Below are positions 27,098-36,105 of a DNA stretch of 64,000 nucleotides, piece by piece; positions within the stretch are counted from its first letter, which is position 1; every line of letters begins with the position of its first letter. Origin of the DNA: Oscillospiraceae bacterium (GTDB taxonomy: Bacteria > Bacillota > Clostridia > Oscillospirales > WRJC01). The stretch is taken from the NCBI GenBank assembly GCA_009783265.1, contig WRHM01000003.1:1-64000 (forward strand), written 5' to 3'. The translations under genes were made by a program, and so were the position numbers. Under the pieces are notes generated by a model. It was not told the origin of the DNA. It was given only the letters and a program-made list of their open reading frames with translations, and did no database searches.

Positions 27098-27922
27098 TCA
27101 TATTATTTTTACAGTAAAATATATGCCCACGATTATAAAATAAACTATAAGCGAACAAACCTGATAAAAGAAATTTATATTTACAGAGAAAAAACTCATG
27201 GCGGCGAATCCCGAAATAAAAACCGAAAGAATAAAAAACTGAAAATATTTGGAATTTTTTTCTAATATTTTTATATTTAATTTAAAAGGCCTGCTTTTCA
27301 AGTGCCCTTTGCCTTTTATAAGCAGCAGGGCAAAAACAAGTATAAAAACCGCGCACGCCGATAGCAAAACTTTAAAACTCATTCTGAAAAATTCAGATAA
27401 ATGCTGCGAGCCTGTCAAATAAAGCAAACAGCAGCCTATCGCGCTGAAGAGTGCAAAATAAAAGAATTCTTTCTGATACAGATAATAAATATAGGCAAGC
27501 GCAGTTGCAGTTATTACAAACGCGGTCAAAAACGGAATCCAGAGCTGATACGTGAAAAAAATCAATAAATCAGATAAAAATAAAATCATAGCGACCGAAA
27601 AAACACTTTTGCCCTGTATGACCCTGTCGCTTTCATCGACTGCCTGATTAACCCTGTAAACGAGAAATACTACCGAAAATATAAACAATATACCTGTGAT
27701 TATAAGTCCGGCAAACGATATTTTTTCAAATTTTTTAATATCGCTCCCGGCTATATTCATCGCATAAATAAAAAAACTGACCGTACAGACTGCTATACCA
27801 AACAATATCAGCAGCCTGTATGTTATTATTTCATTTTTTCTTTCGCTATATTTTCTGCTGTTTTCGACGTCTTTGTTTTTATACATTTTATTTGCTTTTT
27901 TAATTCTGTTTGTTTTACCCAA
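27098..27922 (-). CDS. Multi-spanning membrane protein of unknown function
   Basis: A basic N-terminus of about 35 residues is followed by roughly eight hydrophobic helices (near residues 40-60, 70-90, 105-122, 128-148, 155-172, 180-200, 225-243 and 250-272). I do not recognise the family. The chosen start is TTG at 27922, 10 bases after a GGAG, because the TTG at 27940 overlaps that GGAG. An extended -10 promoter with perfect TTGACA lies 80-110 bases upstream, and the PucR-like gene starts 43 bases after the stop, so the two are probably co-transcribed. Confidence 0.65.
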   Translation of the reverse strand: MGKTNRIKKANKMYKNKDVENSRKYSERKNEIITYRLLILFGIAVCTVSFFIYAMNIAGSDIKKFEKISFAGLIITGILFIFSVVFLVYRVNQAVDESDRVIQGKSVFSVAMILFLSDLLIFFTYQLWIPFLTAFVITATALAYIYYLYQKEFFYFALFSAIGCCLLYLTGSQHLSEFFRMSFKVLLSACAVFILVFALLLIKGKGHLKSRPFKLNIKILEKNSKYFQFFILSVFISGFAAMSFFSVNINFFYQVCSLIVYFIIVGIYFTVKII

Positions 27923-28001
27923 AGCTAAATCACTCCGCAATCTTTATATTATCAATAATAATATTTAATAATCTTAAATCAAAACGGTAAAATTATATAT
28001 G

Positions 28002-28030
28002 ATTATATCACAGTATTTTATTTTTGTCAA
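28002..28030 (-). promoter_or_regulatory. Strong promoter for the membrane protein-PucR-ftsEX direction
   Basis: On the minus strand TTGACA (28030-28025), 17 bases, TATAAT (28007-28002), with TG one base before the -10. It diverges from the promoter at 28091-28119. Confidence 0.75.
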
Positions 28031-28090
28031 ATTTATTTTTTAAGCATAATATTTTTTATAAATATATTAAAAAATATATCAATAAAATTG

Positions 28091-28119
28091 TTGATTATTT
28101 TTTTGATTTGTGTTATTAT
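28091..28119 (+). promoter_or_regulatory. Promoter of the lipoprotein gene at 28177
   Basis: TTGATT (28091-28096), 17 bases, TATTAT (28114-28119) with an extended TG at 28111-28112. Confidence 0.68.
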
Positions 28120-28176
28120 TCTAATATACATTAAACATTTTAAATTATAATTATAAATTTTTAGGAGGAATAAACT

Positions 28177-28665
28177 ATGAAATTAAAATCGATTTTAAAA
28201 AGTTTTATATTGTTTACGCTTGCTGTTTTTGTATTAATGATTTTTGCCGGCTGCAAAGAAGATGAATTGTCTAAATTATTTGCAGAGGGCGAACTGGGGG
28301 ATTTTTGGTCTCTCGAAAAAGATAATGCTGAAATCGTCGCCCCGCCGAACGAAGGCAACGACGGCGACGGCGATGTTGTAATCGACGACGAAGACGATAC
28401 TTTAAATATGGATTCCGTAAGAAAACTCGCTCAATATCAGATAACCCCGGCCGAATTCATGAAAAAATATCCCGGAACGGTTACAGGCGAAAATCCTTCT
28501 GTTTACCGTCTGCCCTTGCCGAACGACTATGTCGTGCATATAGAATACACCGGGGATACGATAAATATTGCGCGTCTGGAAGATTTGCAGCTCGGTATGC
28601 AGGTTGATTTATTAGACGGTCAGGGCATAGATATGTTCCTGCTCGAACGAAGTCACGACGAATAA
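28177..28665 (+). CDS. Lipoprotein of unknown function
   Basis: The 162-residue protein has a signal peptide ending in a lipobox (IFAGC, Cys26), then a linker rich in Glu, Asp and Gly (about residues 27-80; includes GNDGDGDVVIDDEDD), then a small domain with alternating strands to the C-terminus. I do not recognise the domain. A GGAGG precedes the ATG by 7 bases. It is a one-gene unit with its own extended -10 promoter and a perfect terminator, so it is likely well expressed. The acidic linker may bind calcium or serve as spacer. Confidence 0.8.
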   Translation: MKLKSILKSFILFTLAVFVLMIFAGCKEDELSKLFAEGELGDFWSLEKDNAEIVAPPNEGNDGDGDVVIDDEDDTLNMDSVRKLAQYQITPAEFMKKYPGTVTGENPSVYRLPLPNDYVVHIEYTGDTINIARLEDLQLGMQVDLLDGQGIDMFLLERSHDE

Positions 28666-28690
28666 AATACGTAAAATTTCATAAAAAATA

Positions 28691-28719
28691 CAAGGGCGGG
28701 TTTTTCCCGCCCTTGATTT
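28691..28719 (+). terminator. Intrinsic terminator after the lipoprotein gene
   Basis: Perfect 10-base stem, CAAGGGCGGG (28691-28700) with CCCGCCCTTG (28706-28715), loop of five T, followed by a T run. Confidence 0.88.
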
Positions 28720-28831
28720 TTAATTAAATAAAAAATTTTCAAAAATCATGTGAACCATATTATAATTTCCGCAACTTTATATACGAAAGCTTTCAAAAAA
28801 TAAAAAACAAATTAGAATAAAGGATACCGGT

Positions 28832-30496
28832 ATGCAAATCGAAAATCTTGAAAATCAAACAAATTTTCTTTTGTCTGCGGCATTGCATAAATGCGGGAAT
28901 CTTGAAGAAGCGCAGGACTTGACGCAGGACACTCTTCTGGCGGCGTTGAATTATCTCTCGAAAGGCAATATAATAAACGATATGCGCGGCTGGCTTATGA
29001 CTGTCTTGACCCGTAAGTTTTATCAGAAACTCCGCACAAAATATCAGATTGCGACTATAACAATCGGCGAAGATTTTGATATAACCGATGCTTCCGACTG
29101 TTTTGAGAATATCGGTCAGACAGACGAAGCCGAACAGGTGCGTAAATCCGTCGCGTATTTGTCAAAACTTCACCGCGAGGTTATTGTGAGATATTATATG
29201 AACGGCGAGAGCGTGCAAAAAATCGCGCAGGCTCTTGATATTCCGCAAGGTACCGTAAAAAGCCGGCTGTCCGCAGGCAGGGAACAAATTAAAAAGGAGC
29301 TTAATAATATGGAAAACTACGAAAAACAAAGCTATGAGCCTGTGCAAATGTGGGTATCAAACAGCGGCAGTTCGAGCGTTTGCGGCGAACCCCAATCGCT
29401 CGTGCAAAACGATAAAATCGCACAAAATCTTTTATGGCTTGCGTATGAAAAACCCGTCACGGAAGTTGATTTGGCCAAAGCAATCGGAATACCAATGGCT
29501 TATGTTGAGCCGGTTATAAAAAAATTAGTTGACGGCGAATTGATGAAACGTGTCGGCAACAAAGTTTATACTGATTTTATGATTTCAACACGCGACGACA
29601 AAGTAAAGCATATTCCCGCGCAAAAAAAGTTTATTGAGGAGAATCAGGATTTATTTTTTAAGCCTCTCAAAGACGGACTCGAAAAAATTAGGGATAGCGT
29701 ATATTACAAACGGTTTACAGAACATCAAAAATACGCTTTGGAATTATATGTTATGACTGAATGCGGCGTAACAGGCGGAGCTTTTAATGAAATTTATAAC
29801 GAAACCTGCGCTTATACTTACGATCGTCCAAACGGCGGAACATGGACCGCTTTCGGTCATGTATGGAGGCAAGGCGAGGACAACGGCGAAACTTACAGAT
29901 ACGGCATAGCTGGAAGACGCTGGTCGCAGCTTGAAAATTATTTTGATTCCAAAAAAATTGCGTTTTATGTCTACGATCTGGAAGGATTCCCTATAAGAAT
30001 ATATTATAAAACGGGACGCGAAAACAATATTGAGGACGACGATTTATTGAAATTGCTTTATATGGTCGAAAGCGGAACAAATCCCGAACGGACAGGATTT
30101 AATACGGAATTATTTAAAAAAATACCGTGGCTTGTTAAATGTGGGATTTTAAAATACGAAGCCGACGGTAAACCCACTTTGGATATTCCTGTCATGTCTA
30201 CGGAAGAATGGAACTCTTTATGCGAAATAATAGGAAATATAAAAAACAATTTAACAAAAATCATGAAAGCGCCATTAGCCGAATTTTTAAAAGACAAAAA
30301 ACAGGAACTACCCGAACATTTGACAAGCGTACCGTTATTTTACCAATATTTATGGTCATGTAATGTGTTTACATTGGAGGCAATCCGCATCGCTTTAAAA
30401 AGAAATATCATAAACGGCTGGGATTATGACGACGAAATCGAGACTTATGAAGTAAACGGAACATTCCCATATTCTATGATTTTTGTGAAAGATTAA
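28832..30496 (+). CDS. ECF-type sigma factor fused to a large C-terminal domain
   Basis: The first 160 residues are a sigma-70 ECF-type factor: region 2 near residues 22-60 (EEAQDLTQDTLLAALNYL, DMRGWLMTVLTRKF) and region 4 near 105-157 (VRYYMNGESVQKIAQALDIPQGTVKSRLSAGREQIKKEL). The remaining about 390 residues do not belong to the sigma core. A winged-helix-like part follows (about 195-250, DLAKAIGIPMAYVEPVIKKLVDG), then an unrecognised region to 554 that has no signal peptide or membrane helix. Such fusions occur in Firmicutes; the added domain may sense an intracellular signal or bind the anti-sigma surface. It has no visible anti-sigma partner. It ends at a terminator. Confidence 0.82.
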   Translation: MQIENLENQTNFLLSAALHKCGNLEEAQDLTQDTLLAALNYLSKGNIINDMRGWLMTVLTRKFYQKLRTKYQIATITIGEDFDITDASDCFENIGQTDEAEQVRKSVAYLSKLHREVIVRYYMNGESVQKIAQALDIPQGTVKSRLSAGREQIKKELNNMENYEKQSYEPVQMWVSNSGSSSVCGEPQSLVQNDKIAQNLLWLAYEKPVTEVDLAKAIGIPMAYVEPVIKKLVDGELMKRVGNKVYTDFMISTRDDKVKHIPAQKKFIEENQDLFFKPLKDGLEKIRDSVYYKRFTEHQKYALELYVMTECGVTGGAFNEIYNETCAYTYDRPNGGTWTAFGHVWRQGEDNGETYRYGIAGRRWSQLENYFDSKKIAFYVYDLEGFPIRIYYKTGRENNIEDDDLLKLLYMVESGTNPERTGFNTELFKKIPWLVKCGILKYEADGKPTLDIPVMSTEEWNSLCEIIGNIKNNLTKIMKAPLAEFLKDKKQELPEHLTSVPLFYQYLWSCNVFTLEAIRIALKRNIINGWDYDDEIETYEVNGTFPYSMIFVKD

Positions 30497-30506
30497 TAAA
30501 TTTCAT

Positions 30507-30525
30507 GGGCGGGTTAATCCCGCCC
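30507..30525 (+). terminator. Terminator hairpin after the sigma-fusion gene
   Basis: GGGCGGG (30507-30513) pairs with CCCGCCC (30519-30525) around TTAAT. The following CCTAC reads GTAGGGGCGGG on the other strand, the same motif as in repeat family 2. Confidence 0.7.
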
Positions 30526-30566
30526 CTACTCTAATTAAACTTCTTTCATAACTGTGGATTTAGATG

Positions 30567-30703
30567 AAAAGCCCTCTTTAGCGGCGAAGCCGCGTAAAGG
30601 GGGTGGCACGAAGTGCCGGGGGATTCCGGAATTTGATTTCGTTCAGAAAGAATCACCCGCCGTCTGCGGACGGCACCCTCTTTTGCGAAAGAGGGCTTTT
30701 TTA
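30567..30703. repeat. Palindromic repeat, family 1, copy C
   Basis: The block runs from AAAGCCCTCTT to AAGAGGGCTTTTTT, a long imperfect inverted repeat enclosing smaller hairpins (GCGGCGAAGCCGC, GGCACGAAGTGCC, GCCGTCTGCGGACGGC). It has the two-unit design of copy A with different loop arms. It lies between the sigma-fusion gene and the convergent URO-D family gene and could end transcription of either. Confidence 0.82.
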
Positions 30704-30719
30704 GTTATGCAAAATAATT

Positions 30720-31976
30720 CTAATAATTATTCACCGTTTCCATTGCGATCTCGACCCATTTTAATAAATTCCCGGGCTTTCCCGCAACTGTAGAAATATC
30801 TTTTAAAACTATATCGCACGAGCAGCCGTTTTTCTTTACCGCGTCAACTATTTCTTTAAGTTCTTTTCTTATAACATTTTCGTCAAATCCCGCGCTTACA
30901 TTCGCGGGATTTGGTTTTGCCGCGATAACATAATCTTTCCCGATTATTTCCGCCGCAAGATTTATGTCGGCCCACGGCGTAATAGAAATCTTGCGCAGAT
31001 TTTTTATTTTTTTAAGAATATCTATTTTTTTATCAAGAGGCTCGCAGCAGCCGTAATAAACCATGCCGAACGGTTTCATCGTCTCGACTGCGTAAGTTAT
31101 ATCAAACTCGTCGTGCATAGCTTTTGACACAGAGCCGAAAATCTGCGCGACCGCGCGTCCCCAGATATTATGCAGTTTTATATCGTCAAAATCAGCCGGA
31201 CGCTCTAAATCGTCTGTGAGAGCGGGGGTGCAATGTATGTATGTCTGTTCAACGCCGAGAAGTTTTTTTTCTTCGATCTGGCGTATCCTGTCGTTAAATA
31301 TATCTGTGAGCTTTCTTGCCGTTTTGTGCATAAATTCCGGCCTTTCGGCCAAATCCGTCAAAAGATTTTCAACGCCCCTCAATCTTGACACTATATCCCA
31401 TAACGCATGTCCTAAACCGTAATCGCATGACAGCCCTGTTATTTTTACGGGCATAATATCCCCGATTGTATCCGCGGCAAATTCAAAATGCTTTTTTGTC
31501 CCCGCTTCGTCGTAAGTCACTGTCTGACTGTGAAGTTTCTCCAAATCTTCTTCTGTTTGGAGCATATCGGCATACTGGTGCGCCATGATATAATTATTTT
31601 CGTTGGTTTTTAAGATTTTTTCTTCGGCTTCCACGCCTATATCAGATATATGCACAATTTTTGTGATTAAATAAACAGGATTTAAGTATAAATCGCCGCC
31701 AAAATATTTATGTCGCGCGAGCCAGTACCTGAAATGCGATTCAAGCCCTCTGAGTCCGGGGTCTTCGCAAACGCAATTAAGACAGCCGTCTATATTAAGC
31801 TCAAACCACGGGATTTCATCGGCAAGCACGACCGGGCGTATCATTTTTCTGTCGTTTACAGCCCTGTAAAGCCTTGCTTTTTCAAGATTTTCGCCGCTCA
31901 TCGCGATATTATAATATTTCGCCGCGAGCTCCCTCACTATTTTTTTTTCTTTTTCCTGCTTTATAATATTTCCCAT
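30720..31976 (-). CDS. Uroporphyrinogen-decarboxylase family protein (URO-D/MtaA-like)
   Basis: This 418-residue protein has the URO-D TIM-barrel layout, with DEIPWFELNIDG near the N-terminus and SITPWADINLAAEIIGKDYVIAAKPNPANVS near the C-terminus. Members decarboxylate uroporphyrinogen or, in MtaA/CmuA-type enzymes, move methyl groups from corrinoid proteins. The zinc-binding His-x-Cys of methyltransferases is not clear here; the segment reads YYGCCEP. The ATG at 31976 follows GGGAG by 11 bases; a longer frame to 32018 would overlap the upstream solute-binding protein. It starts only 4 bases after that protein's stop, so both are coupled and may act on the same small molecule. Function unknown. 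Confidence 0.78.
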   Translation of the reverse strand: MGNIIKQEKEKKIVRELAAKYYNIAMSGENLEKARLYRAVNDRKMIRPVVLADEIPWFELNIDGCLNCVCEDPGLRGLESHFRYWLARHKYFGGDLYLNPVYLITKIVHISDIGVEAEEKILKTNENNYIMAHQYADMLQTEEDLEKLHSQTVTYDEAGTKKHFEFAADTIGDIMPVKITGLSCDYGLGHALWDIVSRLRGVENLLTDLAERPEFMHKTARKLTDIFNDRIRQIEEKKLLGVEQTYIHCTPALTDDLERPADFDDIKLHNIWGRAVAQIFGSVSKAMHDEFDITYAVETMKPFGMVYYGCCEPLDKKIDILKKIKNLRKISITPWADINLAAEIIGKDYVIAAKPNPANVSAGFDENVIRKELKEIVDAVKKNGCSCDIVLKDISTVAGKPGNLLKWVEIAMETVNNY

Positions 31977-31980
31977 AAGT

Positions 31981-33531
31981 TTACTCGCTCCCTTCGTATG
32001 CGGCAATCGTTTTATCAATATCTTTGGTTATTCTGTTCGCTATTTTATCCATTGACGAAACAAAATTGCGGTTATTCTGAGTCAGCATAGTTTGTATAGT
32101 CGAAATCATTCCCCCCCAGTCGTAAAGATGCGCGAGGCTGTATGTCCTGTTCGCAAAAATCATATCGAGCATTTCCGCCGATTCGTCGTCTCTTGTGAGT
32201 TTTGTTTTTAACTGAATATCATAATATGCCGGGGTCAGCGTGTACATAGATTCCGCACTCAAAGCCTCGGTTATTATTGCCGTCCTGTCAAGATCATCCC
32301 CGTTGAAAGTCGCGGGGATTCCCATGCCGCTCGCCATCCAGACCGATACTGTATTAAGATAATTTTCCTGCTGCTCCTCATATTTCGGAGTTGGAAGTAT
32401 GCCGAAGTCTGTTTCAGAACTTCTGTGCCATGTCACGCGCGACAAACTGGTGAAGAAAAATAATATCCTGTCGGTCGCAAATATAGGATTTACTAAGTCA
32501 TACCATACGTTTGAATATTTAGAAGAAAAATTCTCGGCAAGCATAGACCTGTTTTTATCCCCGAGATATTCCGCGCCTTTTTCGAAAATATCTATATCTC
32601 TCGAAGTATATCCGGCGTAATACGGCAAATCATTTTCGTCTTTCTGGATAAACCGTGTGCCGGAGCCGTTCATAAGAGCGTATATGTTAAACCCTTCGCC
32701 CAATGTCCCCCACTGGTCTTCTTCGTCCATTTTTCCGTCGCCGTTTAAATCTTTGCAGGCCGCCGTCGCCATCTCAAAAAATTTATCCATTGTCCATTTA
32801 CCGTCGAGGACAAGTTTATACGGGTCTTCAAGCACGAGTTCCTGAAGCAGTTTTTTATTAAATAAAATCGCCCATGTGCCGTTATTATCAGATATCTGAA
32901 GTTCGCCGACTGCGAAAAACAATTTATGCCCGACAGATAGATCTGCGGCGGCTTTCTGGTCATACCACGGCTTTTCCAAGTCAAGATAATTCACTTTGGT
33001 CAAATCAAGCAAATGCCCGCCCTGCGATAAAATCCCGAGTTCCCTGAGATTGCCGCATATCAAATCATACGCGCCGTCGTTAGCCATGACCGCTTTTTTA
33101 ACCGGGGTATTCAGCGTATCCCTGTCATAAAGTATTTCTTTTACCGTGACGTTATATTGCTCTTCGATTTTTTTGTTTCTCGCGTATATCGCGTCGTTAA
33201 TCGGGTCGCCGTTTTCTTCTTCCGATCCTATTTCCTGAACCATATTGCTGTCGCCCAGATAATCACTGGTTATAACTTTAAATTCATAGCCGCCGAAATC
33301 TTTTTCAGGCAGATCGGGAAGAATTTTAACTTCGGCTTCCGTCGGCGTTTCTTCCGGGGCAGAAACATTGCCGTCTGGATTCTGCGTTTGATTTTCGGAA
33401 TTATTATCGTTGTTTCCTCCCGTTTCTTCGGCGGGTTTACTTGAACATGCCGAAATAAAAGATATTAAAAGCGCGCATATAATAAACAAACATATAATTT
33501 TTATTGTTTTTTCAGAGTTTTTCATATTCAT
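31981..33531 (-). CDS. Extracellular solute-binding lipoprotein (family 1-like)
   Basis: The 516-residue protein has a signal peptide ending in lipobox ISAC (Cys29), a low-complexity linker to about residue 65, and an ABC-type solute-binding domain. A calcium-loop motif, DLNGDGKMDEED, lies near residue 260. Its design matches the two paralogues at 1675 and 8386. It is coupled to a URO-D family gene 4 bases downstream and follows a lipoprotein gene by 17 bases. No permease or ATPase gene is nearby. Ligand unknown. Confidence 0.88.
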   Translation of the reverse strand: MNMKNSEKTIKIICLFIICALLISFISACSSKPAEETGGNNDNNSENQTQNPDGNVSAPEETPTEAEVKILPDLPEKDFGGYEFKVITSDYLGDSNMVQEIGSEEENGDPINDAIYARNKKIEEQYNVTVKEILYDRDTLNTPVKKAVMANDGAYDLICGNLRELGILSQGGHLLDLTKVNYLDLEKPWYDQKAAADLSVGHKLFFAVGELQISDNNGTWAILFNKKLLQELVLEDPYKLVLDGKWTMDKFFEMATAACKDLNGDGKMDEEDQWGTLGEGFNIYALMNGSGTRFIQKDENDLPYYAGYTSRDIDIFEKGAEYLGDKNRSMLAENFSSKYSNVWYDLVNPIFATDRILFFFTSLSRVTWHRSSETDFGILPTPKYEEQQENYLNTVSVWMASGMGIPATFNGDDLDRTAIITEALSAESMYTLTPAYYDIQLKTKLTRDDESAEMLDMIFANRTYSLAHLYDWGGMISTIQTMLTQNNRNFVSSMDKIANRITKDIDKTIAAYEGSE

Positions 33532-33548
33532 ACTATAAAATCCCCCTT

Positions 33549-34064
33549 TTATTTTTTGTAAATATAATTATCATCAAGATTTTGCGGCAAATCATTTTTG
33601 TTTACCACAACAATATTAAGAAAAAAATGTATCTGCCCATTTTTATTTAATCCATAAATACGCTCATAATAGTTACCCTGAATATCCAGTTTACTATCGT
33701 TTACTGTAATTTTGTCAATATAATATGAGCTTGTATAGTTTGATTTTACCGGTCCGCCGATTATAACAACGATACATTCTCCCTGTTGAAAATCAGCCAT
33801 TATGTCATACGGAATACCGGGGCAGTACTTGCCCATGAAGTCGCCCCAGTCGTCTATTGTAAAAATGATTTTTAATGCGTTTTCATAAGTAACCATTGTA
33901 AATAAGCCGTATTCTTCGGACATTTCTTCTTCGTTGACAGAAGTAAATCCACGGTACATATATTCAAACTCAATTTCGCCTGTATCGTCAGATTTCTTTT
34001 CACAACCCGAAAATATTCCTAATACAATTAAAATATATATAAAAATCAGCGATATTTTTTTCAT
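33549..34064 (-). CDS. Lipoprotein, possibly PrcB-like C-terminal domain
   Basis: The 171-residue protein starts MKKISLIFIYILIVLGIFSGC (lipobox Cys21). The mature part has a strand-rich pattern (FTIDDWGDFMGKYCPG, FQQGECIVVIIGG, SYYIDKITVN), weakly like the PrcB C-terminal domain of protease-complex proteins; I would not rely on that. The frame is open to 34115 but that overlaps the aldo/keto reductase gene; the ATG at 34064 has GAGGA 8 bases upstream and leads straight into the signal peptide. It is the second gene of a probable four-gene run with the reductase, the solute-binding protein and the URO-D family gene. Confidence 0.78.
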   Translation of the reverse strand: MKKISLIFIYILIVLGIFSGCEKKSDDTGEIEFEYMYRGFTSVNEEEMSEEYGLFTMVTYENALKIIFTIDDWGDFMGKYCPGIPYDIMADFQQGECIVVIIGGPVKSNYTSSYYIDKITVNDSKLDIQGNYYERIYGLNKNGQIHFFLNIVVVNKNDLPQNLDDNYIYKK

Positions 34065-34101
34065 ATCAAAATTCCTCAAACATATTTTATTGTAATGTAA
34101 T

Positions 34102-35250
34102 TTATAATCCCGCAAAAATTTTATCCACTTCTTTTAATTTTTCGATAATTTTGATATTCTGCGGGCATTTCGTTTCACACTCCCCGCATTCTACGCATTT
34201 TGATACCAATTCTGAAATTAAATTGCCGTGCCAGTCTTTTTTGCCCTCTGTTACTTCTTTATACATATTTTTCCCAAGAGTAGTCATGCCGTAAACATTA
34301 TGATGAGTGAAAGCGTTAAATATATGCGAGATATTTATGCCCTGCGGGCACGGTTTGCAGTAATCGCAGCCCGTGCAGTATAAATCCGAGAATTTTTTAA
34401 GATCTGCCATTAGTTGCTTCGCTTTTTCAAAATCATCGGCAGTCATCGGCGTTTCCATGTTCCCCACTTTCAGGTTCTGCTCAAGCATTTTCATGCTGCC
34501 CATACCTGATAAAGCGCACGAGACATTGGGATTGCCCAAAACAAATCTTATTGCAAGTTCAGCCGTTTCGGGATTTTTATCGCCCAGAAGTTTATCGGCA
34601 AGGCTTGACGGAGCGGCAAGCCGTCCCCCGGCAACAGGCCCCATTACTACGACGCCAATGCCTTTTTCAGCGAGATAAGCGATAGCATCTTCGTTAGACC
34701 TGTCAAGTAAATTATACTGTAACAGAACCGAAGAGAATATTTCGCCCTGCTCTATTATATACTGCATATCTTTCGGGTTCCCGTGAAACGAAAAAGACAT
34801 GTGTTTTATAAGCCCTTCGTCGATTGCCTTTTGAGCCTCTTTCATCAGTTTGAGAGGTTTGATTTTTTCGTCAATCGAACCCTTTCCTATGCCGTGAAAA
34901 TGATAAAAATCAATATAAGACGTGTCTAAGGCTTTGAGCTGCGTTTCAAGGACTTTCCTGTAATCGGCAGTTTCTTTAACCCTATCCAAAGGCTGTTTTG
35001 TCGCAATCATGACTTTTTCGCGCATATTTTTCATAGCTTTGCCGAGAACGCGCTGACTGTTTTCATGGCAGTAAAAATAAGCCGAATCAAAATAGTTCAC
35101 CCCGTTTTCAACAGCTTTATGAAGCATGGGTATAGTTTTTTCTTCGTCGATATACCATTTGCCGTCCTTTTCAAATTCCGGCAGCCTCATGCAGCCGAAA
35201 CCGAGCGCCGAAATTATTTTGCCTGTTTTGCCGAATTTACGATATTGCAT
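34102..35250 (-). CDS. Aldo/keto reductase with C-terminal 2x[4Fe-4S] ferredoxin-like domain
   Basis: The 382-residue protein has the aldo/keto reductase barrel (residues 1-275; FGKTGKIISALGFGCMRLPE, Asp and Tyr of FDSAYFY, catalytic Lys of ATKQP, His of FYHFHG) and a C-terminal domain with two cysteine clusters, CTGCDYCKPCP and CVECGECETKCP. It would reduce or oxidise an aldehyde, ketone or sugar and pass electrons to the iron-sulfur centres. Such two-domain proteins are common in strict anaerobes. A promoter lies at 35307-35335. It heads the run that contains the lipoprotein, the solute-binding protein and the URO-D family gene. Confidence 0.93.
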   Translation of the reverse strand: MQYRKFGKTGKIISALGFGCMRLPEFEKDGKWYIDEEKTIPMLHKAVENGVNYFDSAYFYCHENSQRVLGKAMKNMREKVMIATKQPLDRVKETADYRKVLETQLKALDTSYIDFYHFHGIGKGSIDEKIKPLKLMKEAQKAIDEGLIKHMSFSFHGNPKDMQYIIEQGEIFSSVLLQYNLLDRSNEDAIAYLAEKGIGVVVMGPVAGGRLAAPSSLADKLLGDKNPETAELAIRFVLGNPNVSCALSGMGSMKMLEQNLKVGNMETPMTADDFEKAKQLMADLKKFSDLYCTGCDYCKPCPQGINISHIFNAFTHHNVYGMTTLGKNMYKEVTEGKKDWHGNLISELVSKCVECGECETKCPQNIKIIEKLKEVDKIFAGL

Positions 35251-35306
35251 AAATAATAATCTCCTTTATTAATTAAAATCTAAAAATTAAAAATATTATA
35301 ATTTTA

Positions 35307-35335
35307 ATTATAATACAAAAAAATTAACAAAACAA
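35307..35335 (-). promoter_or_regulatory. Promoter of the aldo/keto reductase gene
   Basis: On the minus strand TTGTTT (35335-35330), 17 bases, TATAAT (35312-35307), 57 bases upstream of the start. Confidence 0.6.
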
Positions 35336-35517
35336 CATAAAAAAAATTTATTAACAAAAAAAATACAGTTTACAGAAAAGTTTCATCTGTAAACCATATT
35401 TTTGGATTTTTCGTAATTTCACTAAAAACAAATTTAATTCAGATATATTATTTAAACACCAAATTTAAATTTTAATATTTAGAAAATTATTGATTGACCC
35501 GAAGTTTAAATTTGAAT

Positions 35518-35805
35518 TTAAATTTCTTCGCTTACGGCGTTCTTCTGGGCTTCAAGCACTTCGTTGTAATTTGCCAGTATGGCAGATTCGAGCTTGAGTC
35601 TGAATTCGCTGTTTATCGGATGCACTATGTCTTTATAAGTCCCGTCAAGATTTTTCCTGCTGGGCATAATCAAAAACAATTTTTCTTTTGCGTAAATTAT
35701 TTTCACGTCATGCACTGCAAGCTCGTTGTCAAAAGTGACCGACACGATAGCTTTTAAAGGTCCCTCGTCGAATGTTTTGCGAACTTTTATATCCGAAATC
35801 TCCAT
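35518..35805 (-). CDS. spoVG: SpoVG-family RNA/DNA-binding regulator
   Basis: The 95-residue protein matches SpoVG: MEISDIKVRKTFDEGPLKAIVSVTFDNELAVHDVKI and the PSRK(N) motif with DIVHPINSEFR. SpoVG acts as a global regulator in Bacillota (sporulation septation in Bacillus, virulence factors in Staphylococcus), binding DNA and RNA. The frame is open to 35865, but the ATG at 35805 has AGGAGG 8 bases upstream. It diverges from murC. A weak candidate promoter lies at 35875-35904. It does not prove sporulation, because non-sporulating species also carry it. Confidence 0.93.
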   Translation of the reverse strand: MEISDIKVRKTFDEGPLKAIVSVTFDNELAVHDVKIIYAKEKLFLIMPSRKNLDGTYKDIVHPINSEFRLKLESAILANYNEVLEAQKNAVSEEI

Positions 35806-36105
35806 TTTTAAATCCTCCTGTAAAAATATAAATGATTTAGATTTTACCTGTCGATATATAGTCAAAGATTATTGAATATAAAGATATTATTAATAATACT
35901 TCAAAAAATATACATTGATTTAATATATCGCAAGCTATTTAATTATATAATACATGAAAAAAATGTTGTAAAAATTAAAATATAATTAATACACTATTAA
36001 AATTACATAAAATTAACGAAAATATGTTTACATAAATGCTTTTTTGTCATATAATCTTATTAAAATTTAAAAATCAAAATAAATTTCGAAAGGTTAAATA
36101 ATTAA
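35806..36105. other. Divergent promoter region spoVG/murC, AT-rich
   Basis: This 300-base gap holds no gene. It contains the murC promoter (36027-36055) and a weak spoVG promoter candidate (35875-35904, TTGAAG-18-TATATT on the minus strand). The rest is AT-rich with no hairpin or repeat I could identify. Confidence 0.6.
36027..36055 (+). promoter_or_regulatory. Promoter of murC
   Basis: TTTACA (36027-36032), 17 bases, TATAAT (36050-36055), 50 bases before the murC start. Confidence 0.75.
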
